Assembly: GCA_028532985.1 (NCBI GenBank)
Contig: JANCIK010000001.1
Span: forward strand, 3,782,001-3,846,000
Reading direction: 5' to 3'
Source of the DNA: Stropharia rugosoannulata
Lineage: Eukaryota > Basidiomycota > Agaricomycetes > Agaricales > Strophariaceae
Length of the DNA stretch: 64,000 nucleotides
Shown: in pieces, positions 1 through 11,740 of the stretch
How the letters are laid out: each line of letters starts with the position of its first letter
Numbering within the stretch: the stretch's first letter is position 1
The notes under the pieces: model-generated
Told to the model about the DNA's origin: nothing
Database searches by the model: none
Seen by the model: the letters and a program-made list of their open reading frames with translations, nothing else
Program-made: the position numbers and the translations under genes

Positions 1-782
1 TATGCTCACGGTCGCCGCGCACAGCCACGCGGTCACCTGTTTAAGTTGATTGGCTCATGTGTGCCTTGATGCATGATGTCCGAAACTTATATGCACACTA
101 AGTACTATGTACACACTTAACCCTCTTTAAACCTCCAGGCCAGGCTTAATTTGGCTCACTTATTTATACGCGTCAACGGTTTTGGCCACAAACTCACGAC
201 AAGCCTATGACAAACAGTTTTGTCCGTTTAAATGCCGGCAGCTACTGTCTTGCTGGCGCCCTTAGCAAGCACCATGCATCACGCACCAGTCTACTGTTCA
301 GATGCACACTTGAACTCGACCTGCTGTTCAACCCAGAGTCATCGATCGTCGTTCCTTCACGGTTCACACTCTCTTAACGTATGTATATCATTTCGCAGTT
401 AACAACAAATCACGACATCATCCCATGGTCTTTCAGATTTTGCCTCACTTCAAGCTTCAAGCCTCCCCAATCACAAAACACACCTACGGGAAACAGGGTC
501 AAAATAAATCGCCTCTTTGGTACTGCATCATCCGAACTTTAAAGAACATCTGTCTGACAACCCGTGAAGGGTTTGATAACCAGAGATCAAGTGGCGAAAA
601 ACACCTTCCATCAGCTTGTACAAATCCACGGGGATGAGGTTGTTGCTCCCGGGGAAGGGACTTTATAGTAGGCCATTTGCTTTCCAACAATTTTAATTTT
701 AACACTCAAGGTACTACTTGTACAAGGGATCTCGATCACTATTCGACTGCTGATAAAAATTCAAGAATACTCTCAAACCGGG
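1..782. other. left-edge non-coding stretch
   Basis: I see no supported gene here. The short open frames lack splice signals and recognisable motifs. The stretch probably holds the 3' flank of the gene that ends at 783 on the minus strand. Confidence 0.5.
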
Positions 783-2398
783 TTACACGCCAGCAATGTC
801 TAGAACAAGACCAGAATTGGATGTCTGGACGTGGACCTTTCCAGAATGCGGAATTGGCTTCCCTTCTTCTGCCCAATAGGTGGTGCCGTTTTGATGAGTA
901 GACTTTATATCACCTTGCGACACTGTCGCGCGGCGCCTGTGTTTACCACTGGGATCATCGCTTGGAAGGAAATTAACCTGCGCCTTGAACCAAGCCGAGG
1001 TTCGGATATCGTAGTCGCCCTCGTACGTCGGATGCAATGATACATGGGCAGGGCTATTAGATGTTTTTGCGTCTAGCAAGACGGTCGACTCTAGGGGCGC
1101 ATCTTTGAATTCCACGAAAAGGGGGCTGTTACTCGTCTTGGTGGTGATGTCGAACTTGCCACCTGTTTTACTAGATGATGCAAGAATCAATCTAGCGTCG
1201 AGTTTTCTATCCATCGTGAGTGCGTCAGTGAAGTTTGCTATGGAAGATTAAATATGATTTACCCATTGCTGGTTGTAGCCTCCAAAACGGGATCGGTGGA
1301 GTCGCTGGTCAGAGCAACCTCAGCTTCGATGGGTGCGTTAGACGTCTTCAAGACAAGAGAAGTCGATGAGCTGAAGGACCCTCGGATCCCTCCATTAGAC
1401 GTTCTGATGGAGCCTTTCGTTGCCGAAACACTCTAGACATGGATATTAGACATGAAACGTTGCGTAAAGAACAGTGTACTAACATCAACATAGATAGCAG
1501 AGTTTGATCCCTTCAAATGTAAGTTGTCGAAATGAACTTGGGACCTCAGATGCCTAAGTGTGTGTAACGAGTTGGGGACATCCGTTTCGAGACCTTTCAC
1601 AGTCACACCCTCTGGTAAAACGATGGTAGTAATGAACAGAATCGAATCTTCGTGTCGGTGAGGTCGTCGACCATGATGCCAGACAGGAGTCTACAAGACC
1701 GCTTTTAGTACACTCTCACATTGAATTTTCTTTGTTAGTGCTTACGAATATTCCAACGCCCTTCTGGTTCCCATCGCGAGAAACTGAGCAAGCTTTTACT
1801 AACTTCCTGACGCCTTGACGATGGTATTCTGCCACAACGTTGATGGAGACTTTGTCTTTGGGTTGATCATCTGAGGTAAGAATCTCCACAGTCCCGCCTG
1901 AAAGCCATCCACGGGAGATCAAAAGGATGTTGTCGGCTGAAAGAGGTACATCAAAGGTGGTGCTAGCGTAGTGCCAGAAATCCCCGGCTCTGTCGGGTTC
2001 ATCTTGCCACTGGTCACCTTGAATGCATGTCCCCAAGGGAAGATCTTTGGGAATGTCATAATGCCAGTCTGTGTTGTGTAAATCCTATAGTGACAATCAA
2101 CGACATGAACGTTTAATGAATATTGGATCGTTGTACTTACGAAATCGTCTTCGTCTTTGAAGCATCGGCTAGCGACCTTGTACACTAGACGTCCCACAAT
2201 GAGGAATACAGTAAGGAAGAGAAGGCCGCGCAGCAGCTTCCGAAGCTTAGTTGGCCTCCGGCGGTCGCCTCCAAGGTGGAGCTCACCATCGCTCCCCAGG
2301 CCCTGTAAACCGTATACTGGGGGTGCTGGAGTCAAATTAATGGGATGAGATTGAGGAAGGACGTTAGGTTGTCCTTTGGAATCGACTGGAGAAGCCAT
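783..2398 (-). CDS. single-pass membrane protein with TSNSP-type repeats (DUF7330-like)
   Basis: Five exons can be joined in frame. The first runs 2398-2141 and the second 2084-1746, and the last begins near 1195 at an AG that makes the in-frame Met near 1214 internal, not a start. The N-terminal 50 residues are proline-rich and hydrophilic. They are followed by a basic patch (RRRPTKLRK) and one transmembrane helix (LLFLTVFLIVGRLVY). The extramembrane part has PLSADNILLISRG, then KTSNAPI, KTSNSP and QTSNSG elements at regular spacing, which suggests a beta-helical or beta-solenoid surface domain. This layout matches a family common in agaricomycetes that I know as DUF7330; that name is from memory. 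Function is unknown; a cell-surface role is inference. It reads away from KRI1's 3' end. Confidence 0.72.
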
Positions 2399-2848
2399 GT
2401 TAAGGTGATGAGCAGACACCGACACCGAGATATGTTTTGGCGTTTTTATGTATTCGAGTATGGGTCATATGCACAACACTGCGCAATCACCGGAGCCCCT
2501 AACACCGCGCTTAACGTCATCTTGATTGTTATCACCATATGCCACAGTAGAAAGGATGTGCATTACACTGCAGTCGACTACTTTTAAACTTATCGCGTTC
2601 ACCCTATGCAACAGAATGAATATAAACCAATGCAATAACAAAGGTTTTGAAGAGAGAAAAGTCACCCTGGCACTTGAGTTTTAGAGACGGTATCATAGAA
2701 CATACATGATGGATGCATGATGAACCTGAGCGCAGTTCGATGACAATATAGTTGTCCGCAGCCGCATATCGTCGACTACTAAGCCACGGAGCACGCGAGT
2801 ACTGCGCAGTACGACCCAGGGATCGCATAGACAAAGGCGTCCCTGCCA
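2399..2848. other. spacer between KRI1 3' end and the upstream side of the TSNSP protein gene
   Basis: About 450 bases with no supported gene. Both flanking genes are on the minus strand, so this must hold the KRI1 terminator and the promoter of the 783-2398 gene. I cannot place either precisely. Confidence 0.5.
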
Positions 2849-5511
2849 TCAAGACTGCACAGTCTCGTCCGCAGGACGGTGTCGGCGCTTCCTCTTCTTC
2901 TTCGACCCACTTTCGCCTCCATCCAGATGTTCGCGTGCCTCTTTCGACGTTGTTTCATTCTTATCGGCTACTTCGTGGTTGGGGATTTCGCGTTTGCGTT
3001 TTTTATTCTTCGGGCTGCGCATCGTTTCCCCTCTTATTGAATCTCGCGAGGGTTCGTCCCCAGCATCCGCTGTGCCAGTTACGTCCGCAGGAGCTTCCCC
3101 TTCGGCGTCTCCAAGTGCGGCCTTCAGCTTCATCCGTTCTTTCTTGCCTATCCGCTTCTTTGGCTTCTCCCCTTGGGTCCCCTCTCCCCGAGGGTGACCA
3201 GCAGACCCAGACGCAAACGAGCTTGTACCGAGTCGCTCGTTCACTTTCGACTTGATCTCGTGCAGCTTTTCCCGAGTTTTCGGGTTCCATCTGTTTGCAT
3301 CCCGCTTGTCCTGTCGATAGGGAGCGTACTTCTTGACACTCATGTATTCGTTCAGCTCCTGATCAGTGGCCATCAGGATTTCTGCAGGCGTTAGTGCATA
3401 ATTTTGGGGTTGCACAGGAACATATTTGAAGCGCGTAGGCAGGTCTCCGACCTGCAACAACTGATTAGTTACCGCGTATTCAAGGCAGTCAAAAACATAC
3501 CAGGTCGTTGAAATCGAGACCATAGATCTCGTCCATGTACTCATTGAATTTGCGCTTCCGCATCTCCTCTGTCCCATCCCACTCCTCGTCCGGGTTATAC
3601 TGCGGGGCCACATCAGCGTCCATAGCGTCAACGTCGACACCATCATTGTCATTTGAAGACTCGTCTTTCTTTTTCTTCTTCTTTTTCTTCTCCTTCTTCG
3701 TCAACTTGGGACTCTTGTCAAACACAATGTTGGCGTCGTCGTCAGAGATGGGAATATCCCCAATATCCACGTCATCATCCCATATAGGCTTCCCATTTTC
3801 ATCATAACGCGCGCCGTCGTCAGAGAGTTCTTCCCCTCCCTCATCCTCGAACGCTTCTGCGCCTCGGTCAAATAGACCCGCCATTTGTCGGTCGTGCTTC
3901 TCGGGATCCCACTCCCCTTCCAGATCCAACTCTCGGAGAGCTTCGTCAACAAAATCGTCGTCCTCCCCTTCCCAATCCTCGCCCTTCCCGGCCGTCTTCT
4001 TCAACCCAGCCTGCTTTCCGATCAGCTCAAGCTTGCGCTTCACCTCCCGCATCTTGAGTGCCTTCAGTCGCTTCACTTCTTCTCGCTTCTTCTGCAGCTC
4101 TTGTTCCTTCCGTTCCTTACGCCGCTCCCTGGCTTCCTTCCGTGTTGTATCCTCACGGCGCACAGCAGATGGTAGATTACGTGGGAATGAAGGTATAATG
4201 GCTGCACCAGGTTCCTCAAAACGATGATTGTATGATGTCTCGAAATATGATGCGAGGGACTCGAAAGAAGAGTCTGAGAGAAGGCCAGCGTCATTTTCCT
4301 CGTCGTCGTCCTTGGCGTCACTGTTGGGCCCGTCAATGTTGTTGCCTTCGCCTTCGGAAGGTTGAGCTTTCGACTTCTCCTTCTTTCTACGACGCTCCTT
4401 GTTGGGTGAAGTGACCTCGTTATAAGTGGGAACATGTCCTTGAGATTTATCAATCCAGCCGCGGTTCAGGATGTAACTATTGTGCAAAGAAGAATGAATA
4501 TATGTTGGTAAAGATATGAATAAACATACTTGAGCAAAAATTCCTGATCCTCGTCAGCTTTCGTTTTCTTTGTGGAAGTCGTCGATTCGTCAGAGACCTT
4601 TTTTGACTTCTTTTTCTTCTTCTTCTCTTTAGATTCCACTTCATGATGACCTACATCTTCATCTTCGTTCGCCACAGAAGCGTCATCGCCCCGAGCAGGA
4701 TCATCGATTGTGACTAGCTCCGTCAAATCTCCAACTTCACGCTCCAGAAACGCCCTATATTCCTCTTCCTCTCGCTCCCGCTCGTCTTTTGTCTTTTCAC
4801 GCGGTACAAGGAGGTCGTCTTCGTCAACCTGCTCTGCAGCTTTGTGAAACGCCGCGATAGTCTCCTTTCGTAGAGCTTCTTGTTCTTGAACATGCGTCAA
4901 AGGAAGCGGTTCATCGTCTGGCGAGGATTCACGGGACGAGTTGAGCATCGCCTCCATATTAACCTGTCGAAGCGTGACTGGCTTTGACTTTTACACAGTC
5001 AACTGGTCAGTAGATGAAATGCGAGAAGCGAACAAAACTTACCTTGTCTTTTGATTTCTTCTGCGTGATCGTTGCACTTGATCCAACCTTCTCTTTCTCC
5101 TCTACCAGCAGATTAAGTCTATATAGTTAATCATATATATAAGAAGACGCACCTCCAAAGATGTTCTTCTCAGAGTTGTAGATTTCAGGGTCTTTCTTCC
5201 TTATTCTAGCCAGCGTACGCAAGATTGCAGCATCAACAGCTGGTGTCAGTTCCTCCCCATGTTCGTCTTCAGATTCAGCACTTTCAGAATCTGTCGAAAA
5301 CTCTGATCCTGAGCCGTCAGGATCATAATCGGAGCCGTATTTTGCCTTTACTAGCTCAACGTTAATGGGGATTGTATGCAGCAATGCAAGACGCACATCT
5401 TTCTAACTCCTCCCTCTCCTTGCGATATTCAAACGCCTTTGCATAGTGCTCATTAATGGTCAGCTGGGTAGTGGTGATGGGTTCCTCGTCGTCAGAGAAT
5501 AGCTGGTTCAT
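2849..5511 (-). CDS. KRI1: KRI1 ribosome-biogenesis protein
   Basis: Six exons join without a frame break. The start ATG at 5511 opens MNQLFSDDEEP, and removal of the first intron gives EELERLKAKYGSD, the usual Kri1 N-terminal signature. Further exons give FLLNYILNRGWID, a long acidic and lysine-rich coiled region (positions about 4470-3600), then the C-terminal block GLDFNDLVGDLPTRFKYV and NRWNPKTREKLHEIK. In yeast, Kri1 is a nucleolar protein needed for 40S ribosomal subunit assembly and works with Krr1. The basic tail (KKKRKRRHR) fits nuclear import. An intron interrupts the conserved DLVGD segment at 3500-3452. The identification rests on several separate conserved blocks, so confidence is high. 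Confidence 0.93.
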
Positions 5512-6472
5512 TGGTACTGTTCCTGGTCACAAACACCGTTGGCGCTTCCGATTTGTTCTTCTTAGCCAGAGGTCTGAGGTACAATCCTTGCTTCCACCTG
5601 AATGCGTTATATGTCAAAGATAACGTTGCAGTATTTGTCTGAACGTTGGAATGGTTCGTAATGAAAGTCGAAGGCTGGTTGTCCAGTCTCTTTTTCAGCG
5701 CGCGTTGCCGAGGAACCGCAAAAAAACGCGCACGTGAGGGAAACTATTGTCGGTCCCGTCAGCCGGATCCGGGCCGTGAGTTCCGTGGTGGATAGTCAAG
5801 TTGATGATTGAACACAATTGAACTTTGCATAAGTACACCACCAAAGCAATTATATGCAACTCCAACGCAGCTCCAGCTTTAGTTAAGCTGCGACAGAGAG
5901 TAAGTCTGTTTCTCGACGTAATTAAATAAGCAAGCGCGAAAGCGTGGAAGTTGCCCTGAAGTTGTATCTTGGTTGTATCAACCAAGCCATCTTGACCTTG
6001 TCTCAGCCTTGTCTACACCCTCTGCGTTTTGTATCTTCCTTAAATCTTTAAAATTGCGCGAAGTCCAATAGTCTATGGGAGCGTTAAGAAGCTCATGGGA
6101 ACTCGATTACATGCCTGTTCGATCTTATCTTATCTCATTCACTATTTGAATCATGATGCTATTAACATCTCCACGTAGTGGAAGCACAAGGTACGTGTCA
6201 AAGTCCCGACGTAGACGGCATCGGCATAAGTGATCCCTTCAAATTTAACAAACTCTCCTACTGCGCAACGCGCATTCATGCGGCGCAGGTTCGAGGGGTG
6301 GGAGGCCGTGCATTCCAGTACATATGAGGGTCACGCGCGCACGCGCCGGCGCCTGATGTATTCACATATCCCGGCTAAGATAAGCTGCATTCTGACTCAC
6401 TTGGATTTGCCTTTATACATCCATCTTCTCCGCCGTCAACCATCTATCTCCTGAATTGGTGCTTTCCTCGCA
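5512..6472. promoter_or_regulatory. divergent intergenic region, KRI1 and a membrane-protein gene
   Basis: Roughly 960 bases lie between the KRI1 start and the ATG at 6473 on the other strand, so promoters for both must lie here. No clear TATA box or known operator can be named. Short open frames at 5695-5985 and 6230-6454 carry no recognisable motif and were not called. Confidence 0.4.
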
Positions 6473-7102
6473 ATGATAGTCGTAGACGATCACAACCCTC
6501 AGGATCCTCAATCCCCAGGCGAGCGTTCCCCCCTCAAAAGTCCAACCTCAACAGCGCAGCAGGGCTTTCCGCAGTCGGCGCAATCACCTCCTCCACCTCC
6601 TCCCTACGCTGCACCAAGCTATGACCGTTCGCGTTCTTACCATTCGGTGCCAAACCCCGGACCAGGAAACCCACCACCGCCCGTCGCAGTCGTCGTCCTA
6701 CGTCCCAGATCCGCTCTCGGGAGGTTCTTAAGAGCGCTTGGCGTCGCTCTGATCATACTATTTTTGTGGGGAATGTTCGTGGAAAGTCTTCAAATGATAA
6801 TCGATCCGTACAGACGAGGCGGAAAATACTACAAGGAAGAAGATTTACCAAAAGGCATCGTAAGTGTTGGCATATGGCGTGTAAGCAGCTCATTATACCT
6901 TGATTCTCAACTACAGGAATGGATGGTTCGTAACTGGTACAAGCCAGTCTCGACACCTAGCGCTATCTCGTCTTGTTCCTGTTCATCTCAGCCATCACTA
7001 GAGACTTGGCGAGTGCTGCCCATTGTCTATCCACCTACAGTTACGCCGACAGAGGTGCTATATTCTGTTGGTGTACCCACGTCAACATCTTCGCCTTCAT
7101 AA
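6473..7102 (+). CDS. short proline-rich single-pass membrane protein
   Basis: ATG at 6473 begins MIVVDDHNPQ, followed by a Ser/Pro-rich tail with SPPPPPPYAAPSY, a basic turn (RPRSALGRFLRALG) and one transmembrane helix (VALIILFLWGMFV). A 57-nt GTAAGT...CTACAG intron near 6859-6915 joins DLPKGI to EWMVRNW. The N-terminal plan (acidic start, PPPY, basic stop-transfer, one helix) is that of the TSNSP/DUF7330-like protein at 783-2398, but the repeat domain is missing. It may be a truncated paralogue or an independent small membrane protein. The frame after the intron is the least certain part, and another 3' exon choice is possible. Confidence 0.5.
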   Translation: MIVVDDHNPQDPQSPGERSPLKSPTSTAQQGFPQSAQSPPPPPPYAAPSYDRSRSYHSVPNPGPGNPPPPVAVVVLRPRSALGRFLRALGVALIILFLWGMFVESLQMIIDPYRRGGKYYKEEDLPKGIVSVGIWRVSSSLYLDSQLQEWMVRNWYKPVSTPSAISSCSCSSQPSLETWRVLPIVYPPTVTPTEVLYSVGVPTSTSSPS

Positions 7103-7915
7103 GACCTTTCAAACACGAAATTCTTCGATTTTATGAATGTACCGACGCAGTTTCTAAACCAGGCCTATTCTCGTTTATTTAGCAGACCAGACTATGCAGC
7201 CACAACAACCGGGGCTCCCTTATCATTCCCCAGATTTAACGTCATGAACTTGATGCGTACCCATCTTGCGTTCTGTAATTTACTTACCTATCCTATTTCT
7301 GCTTTCTCGTTGCATGATCACTGTTTTCATTTGCTAATCTCTCCTTTGTGTACTTTCACATTTCTTGTACCATAGCTACGATATCCAATTCTCTTCAAAT
7401 CTCAACCTCGATAACCAATGGCAAGCGGATATACCGTAGTATATTAGTACCTATGTAGCTTCAAAGTACATTGCGGGAAATGATGATTGTACTTGCTTCA
7501 CAAATCTGGACGAGATGAACTCAGATTTGTCCTCATCATACATATATTTTAAACTATCGCGATATAGTAGCTTGAGGAGCGGTGAATCGAACAAAACTAC
7601 ATAATAAATAAACTTACTTACGTTCAGAAATTACACAGCTCCAACTTTTGTCCCACTCTATCCAAAGACCTAGATGCGCGTTAATAGAGCCCGCGGCTAA
7701 AAATAGGGTCCATGTGTCACAAAATTGGCATTTATTTTACAACTTCTACTATGATCCTTTCTATTTCGAAACAATACACAAGACGGTTACAGGTCTACAG
7801 TACCCCCTCACTTCTACATCCCGCTGCGTAGTTTCCGTATGATGACAAATATAATGAAAAAGAATGAAAAAGAAAAATCAGAATCCAACGGAAATCACTA
7901 CAAAAGTAGTAAGTA
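7103..7915. other. convergent 3' intergenic region
   Basis: About 810 AT-rich bases between two genes that point towards each other. I see no supported coding sequence, and it should hold both transcript ends. Confidence 0.45.
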
Positions 7916-9029
7916 TCAGGCAGTAGTTTCGACCACCGCAACCGGGACAATCTTCTCCATGCCGCCGGTCAGCATGTTGCTCATCGCCTGCTTCTCGTGA
8001 GTCTCGCCAAACATAACGTACTTCTGATCGTGCCAATCCTCTGCGCGAACGCGCCGACCTTCAGTGTCCTCAAGGTGGGCGGCGTTTTCGGGTCTCATGA
8101 AGTACGCAATCGAATACCTGTCTTCGTCTTCGGCAACGGGGACCACGCGGTGGAGGCAGCTGTTGAATCGCTTTCCACTCAAGAAGCGGAGAGAGTCGCC
8201 GACGTTGATTATGGCGTGACCGTCTCGCGGTGCGACGAACGACCACTCGGTGGCTCCCGGCTGCTGGAGCTGCAAGCCCCACTGCTCCGTGAAAAGCAAT
8301 GTAAGCGACCCGATGTCGGTGTGCTTGTTGTGGCCCATTCCTTCGTCTAGAGACTGCTGTGGGTAGTGTAAAAGAACCAGAGTCGTGTTGGATGGCTTTT
8401 CGTTGCGGTGGTGTTCCTCGAACCGATCCGCGCCTTGGAGCATCAAAGAATCAGAGAGACTAGCGAGCATCGTTTTGGTGACGAAGTGGCTGAGCTTGAT
8501 GAAGCTCTCAAACAGCTCCTCGCGTTGCTTGACAGACTCTGGGAGGAATTCTGAGTGCTGTATCATTTCTGCGTATGCGACCTTTGTTCGGTGTAGTTAG
8601 ATAATGTCCTGATATTAATATACTTAAAAATAGTTACTCACTTTAAGCGTCTCGTAGCAGTCGCGAGACCCCGTCTTGAATCCCGTGAAAGTACCAGGTG
8701 GCTTATAACTATGTAAAGACGTATTAATAAAATATAGGTGATGAAGAAATAAAACGCACGTACCCATGAGTGTGAGTTCCACGCGCTTCTTTCATTTTCT
8801 CTTCGAGAGGGAGAGCGAAGAACCACTCCATCATGCGCACCACGTCTGCTTTGTTTTCAAGAATTTTGGAGATCGTAGGACCTTGGAGATCAAGGTAGAA
8901 GAAGCCATCCTTGATGCACAATTCCAAGAGCTTTCTCTGCTCGATGGGATCGTTGGTGAGGAGGCGACTAAAGTCGACAGTCTCCAGTTGTGCAATGGGT
9001 GCGCCTTGGGCTGGTGTCTTGATGGGCAT
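7916..9029 (-). CDS. Fe(II)/2-oxoglutarate-dependent oxygenase (isopenicillin N synthase-like)
   Basis: Three exons (9029-8764, 8708-8642, 8581-7916) give an uninterrupted 332-residue protein, a normal family length. The N-terminal DIOX_N-type segment has TVDFSRLL-like entry residues and DGFFYLDLQG. The jelly-roll core has the iron ligands in GHNKHTDIGSLTLLF (His and Asp of HxD) and the distal His in FNSCLHRVV. RYSIAYF supplies the Arg and Ser that bind 2-oxoglutarate. Such enzymes hydroxylate, desaturate or cyclise small molecules. The substrate cannot be told from the sequence, and no biosynthetic cluster surrounds it. The start is the first ATG of the coding frame. All catalytic ligands are present. 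Confidence 0.9.
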
Positions 9030-11740
9030 TTTTGAGTAGAACGTCGGTGAGATACTAGTAGTCGAGAAGCCTAGAGCTGAGGAGTGTGTTGGTTCTAGCA
9101 GACAGCACCTGGTCTCCTTTTATACCTTCACAATGTAGCGAGAGTACTCAAATCGGACTGAGATGGACTCTATTATGCATACTACATTTGGAGAATCGCT
9201 TCATGAGATGAGTTGATATGATTACTTGAACGTTATCTACGTATCGACGCATAGGATGGTAGCTTAATGCGCCACTCTTACGTTCGTTTATGATATCTTT
9301 GTTCGCGATCTTGAGCGCACTTTCATAGGTCTAACGATAATTGTGTCCGTTATCCTTTCCGCTCACAATAGAACGGCTGAATGTTTCAGGGAGCTTACTT
9401 TCATCGGATATCATAGTACCCGAGTCGCACAGTTTGCGTGTTAATATGATTCATTGGTACTAGGTGCCCTCTATATGACGTATTATCAAATGTGAAGCTC
9501 TGTCTACCCTCCGAGGGATATAGTGAGGTAAACGTCGTGAAATCAGGTCGGTTATAGTAATACTATTTAACTTTAAACATATCTAACGATAATGTGGTGA
9601 TACACGGCACGCCAGTTGAACGCATCACAGGAAATGTTTGTCAAGACGAAGTTCTCAGTGAGTACAACCGATGTATGACGCGCCCTGATTGCCACAATGA
9701 CGTCCATAGCGACACTCCATATTGGCCTTGAAGAAATGTTAGAGAAAAGAGTTTAGCGGGGTCACATCCAAAAATATAGATGTGAGATGGTATCTAAATA
9801 GCATCAAAGAATCACTTTTATAACAGTTCCGACTGGTGGCGCATGTACCTTAACCGATGTGAAGGCTCTTACGGCTCTCTTGGTAATGAGACAAACGTTC
9901 GTATTTTGATCTCACTTTTGTATGGGGTTGATGGCCAGTGGTCAAAATCACGTTCATTATCAATCTACCCAGTCTGTAGTACGAGTGTGAATAATTCTTT
10001 TTTTCGGTTTATTACTTGCGAAGTGACCATCGTCCCTATTGAGGAGTCGTTCAGACCTGATTGCTAGAGCCTTCAGGCAATATCTTTGCTTTGTATGAGA
10101 TGGAATTCGAGCCTGGGGCGACTACTGGGAACCTGTCTTAAGTTTACAAGATTTCATTTCGCGTATTGTGCCTTCTAGTAGAAAGCCAAGCCGTACTATT
10201 ACTACATTATTCGGAACAAGAATAAGGCGAGTAAAGACGCGAATAGAAGGGACAGTGAAGCCCACCGATATGTACGTTATTCTTGCTACATATGAGCTTG
10301 GTTGAATATATGTTGTATCATTTCTATCTCTTATGCAATATGCAAAGTCCACATACAAGTTATTACAACTCTGAGTAATTTTTGAAGTTCATTTCTCACG
10401 CCACGATGAGCCCCGGGTGCAAATATCCAAAGTTCACAATAGTTCTCAAGACATTTCCTTTGACATCCTATTCTCAGCGACGACCAACACACCCAACCGC
10501 AAGTTGTAAGGTTGAGAAACAAAGAGGTTGTTTTTTTGATAGGTGGTCAGTACATATATTTAGCGGTTTAATCACACTGCGGTCCCTTCGATTTTCATCT
10601 ACCCAGGGACCAAGGTACCATTAAATTATGGCGTTACCCAAATGCTACCTGGCCCCCCATCAACAATCATTACTATGTAATCATCAGTCCATAAAATGAT
10701 CTTACATCAACTCAAAGGCATTGGTGAGAAAAGAAATTAAATTACGAGAAGTCGCCACATCGCTCCTCCAATTTCCGAATAACTCCTTCGCTTCCATGAA
10801 TGTCATTCCCTTGCCTCATGACTATCATTGAGGCCCTACACCTTCGGCAATGTTGAACTTCCGCTCTGCGTGGCCTTGACATTGGCCATTCTTTTCATTT
10901 CAGTCAACATGTACACACTTTCCTTCTCTTCTTCGTTGTGGGATGTTCCAATCGTTCCGTGAATATTGGCTCGGTCGTTGAGCGCTGAGCTGTCACCTTC
11001 TTCTTTGCAAGACACTTATTGCGCTTCCTTTCTATTCTGTCTTTCAGGCGCCAATCACCCAAGGCCCGGCGGTGTGCAAGACGTAAACGACGGCCTTCGC
11101 ACTATTCTTGTTTAACCCGTTCCCCCAGCTTCGTCATGGATTCTGTCCTCGGTCATAACGACAAAGCGACATAAGGATGCGATGGTCTGCGTCGGGCATG
11201 AATCATGAGTCAAACCGTAGCGACGCACCATAAGGAGAGTGATGCCGGTAACGAGCTGAACGCCGAGCTCGCATACTTATGTCATTGCGTTTACCGGGAC
11301 GGGCACCCCACATTCGTGAACAGCCTTGCGATGCGCTGGCATTGGGCAACGCTCAATAACATTAGTCAAAAACAAATTATATCATTATATGTACTGTAGC
11401 AAAATAGAAGTTTGAAAAATTTATGTAGTATGTACAGCAAGCAGTTTGTACGGGCGCAGGCTCAAATCAATCCCCAAAACTCGACATGAATATGAAACAA
11501 TGGCTGGCAGGGGATCCATGGAGGTCCTCAAGTAATTAACCATGAGAGAAAGAATACGGTATAGATTTAGGTACCTGGATGTTTACGAAGAGGCGTGACG
11601 ATATTGGTAGACTTTCAAGAACATGAATTCCACTCGGTTTATCAGTGAATAGTCGAGTAAAGGGTCGTCCAAAACGAGAAACGAGATCGCATTGCTGCTT
11701 CGTCGTAAGATCACAGAGTACCGCCATTTTTATGAAACTG
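9030..11740. other. 2.7-kb gene-poor stretch
   Basis: No gene can be assembled here. Open frames are short, with random composition and no consistent splice signals. The only hint of coding is a minus-strand run of about 59 codons ending with a stop at 10836-10838. It looks like the hydrophilic tail of some protein but lacks an upstream exon. Confidence 0.5.

Noticed and set aside
783..1214. A stand-alone 143-residue gene on the minus strand
   Set aside because: Its ATG lies inside an intron region; joining to upstream exons with the AG just after GATGGAT gives continuous TSNSP repeats, so this is the last exon.
5695..5985. 96-residue minus-strand frame upstream of KRI1
   Set aside because: No motif, no splice partners, and it lies in a divergent promoter region.
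7916..9029. A secondary-metabolite cluster around the 2-oxoglutarate oxygenase
   Set aside because: No synthase, P450, methyltransferase or cluster regulator is adjacent. A lone oxygenase is not evidence of a cluster.
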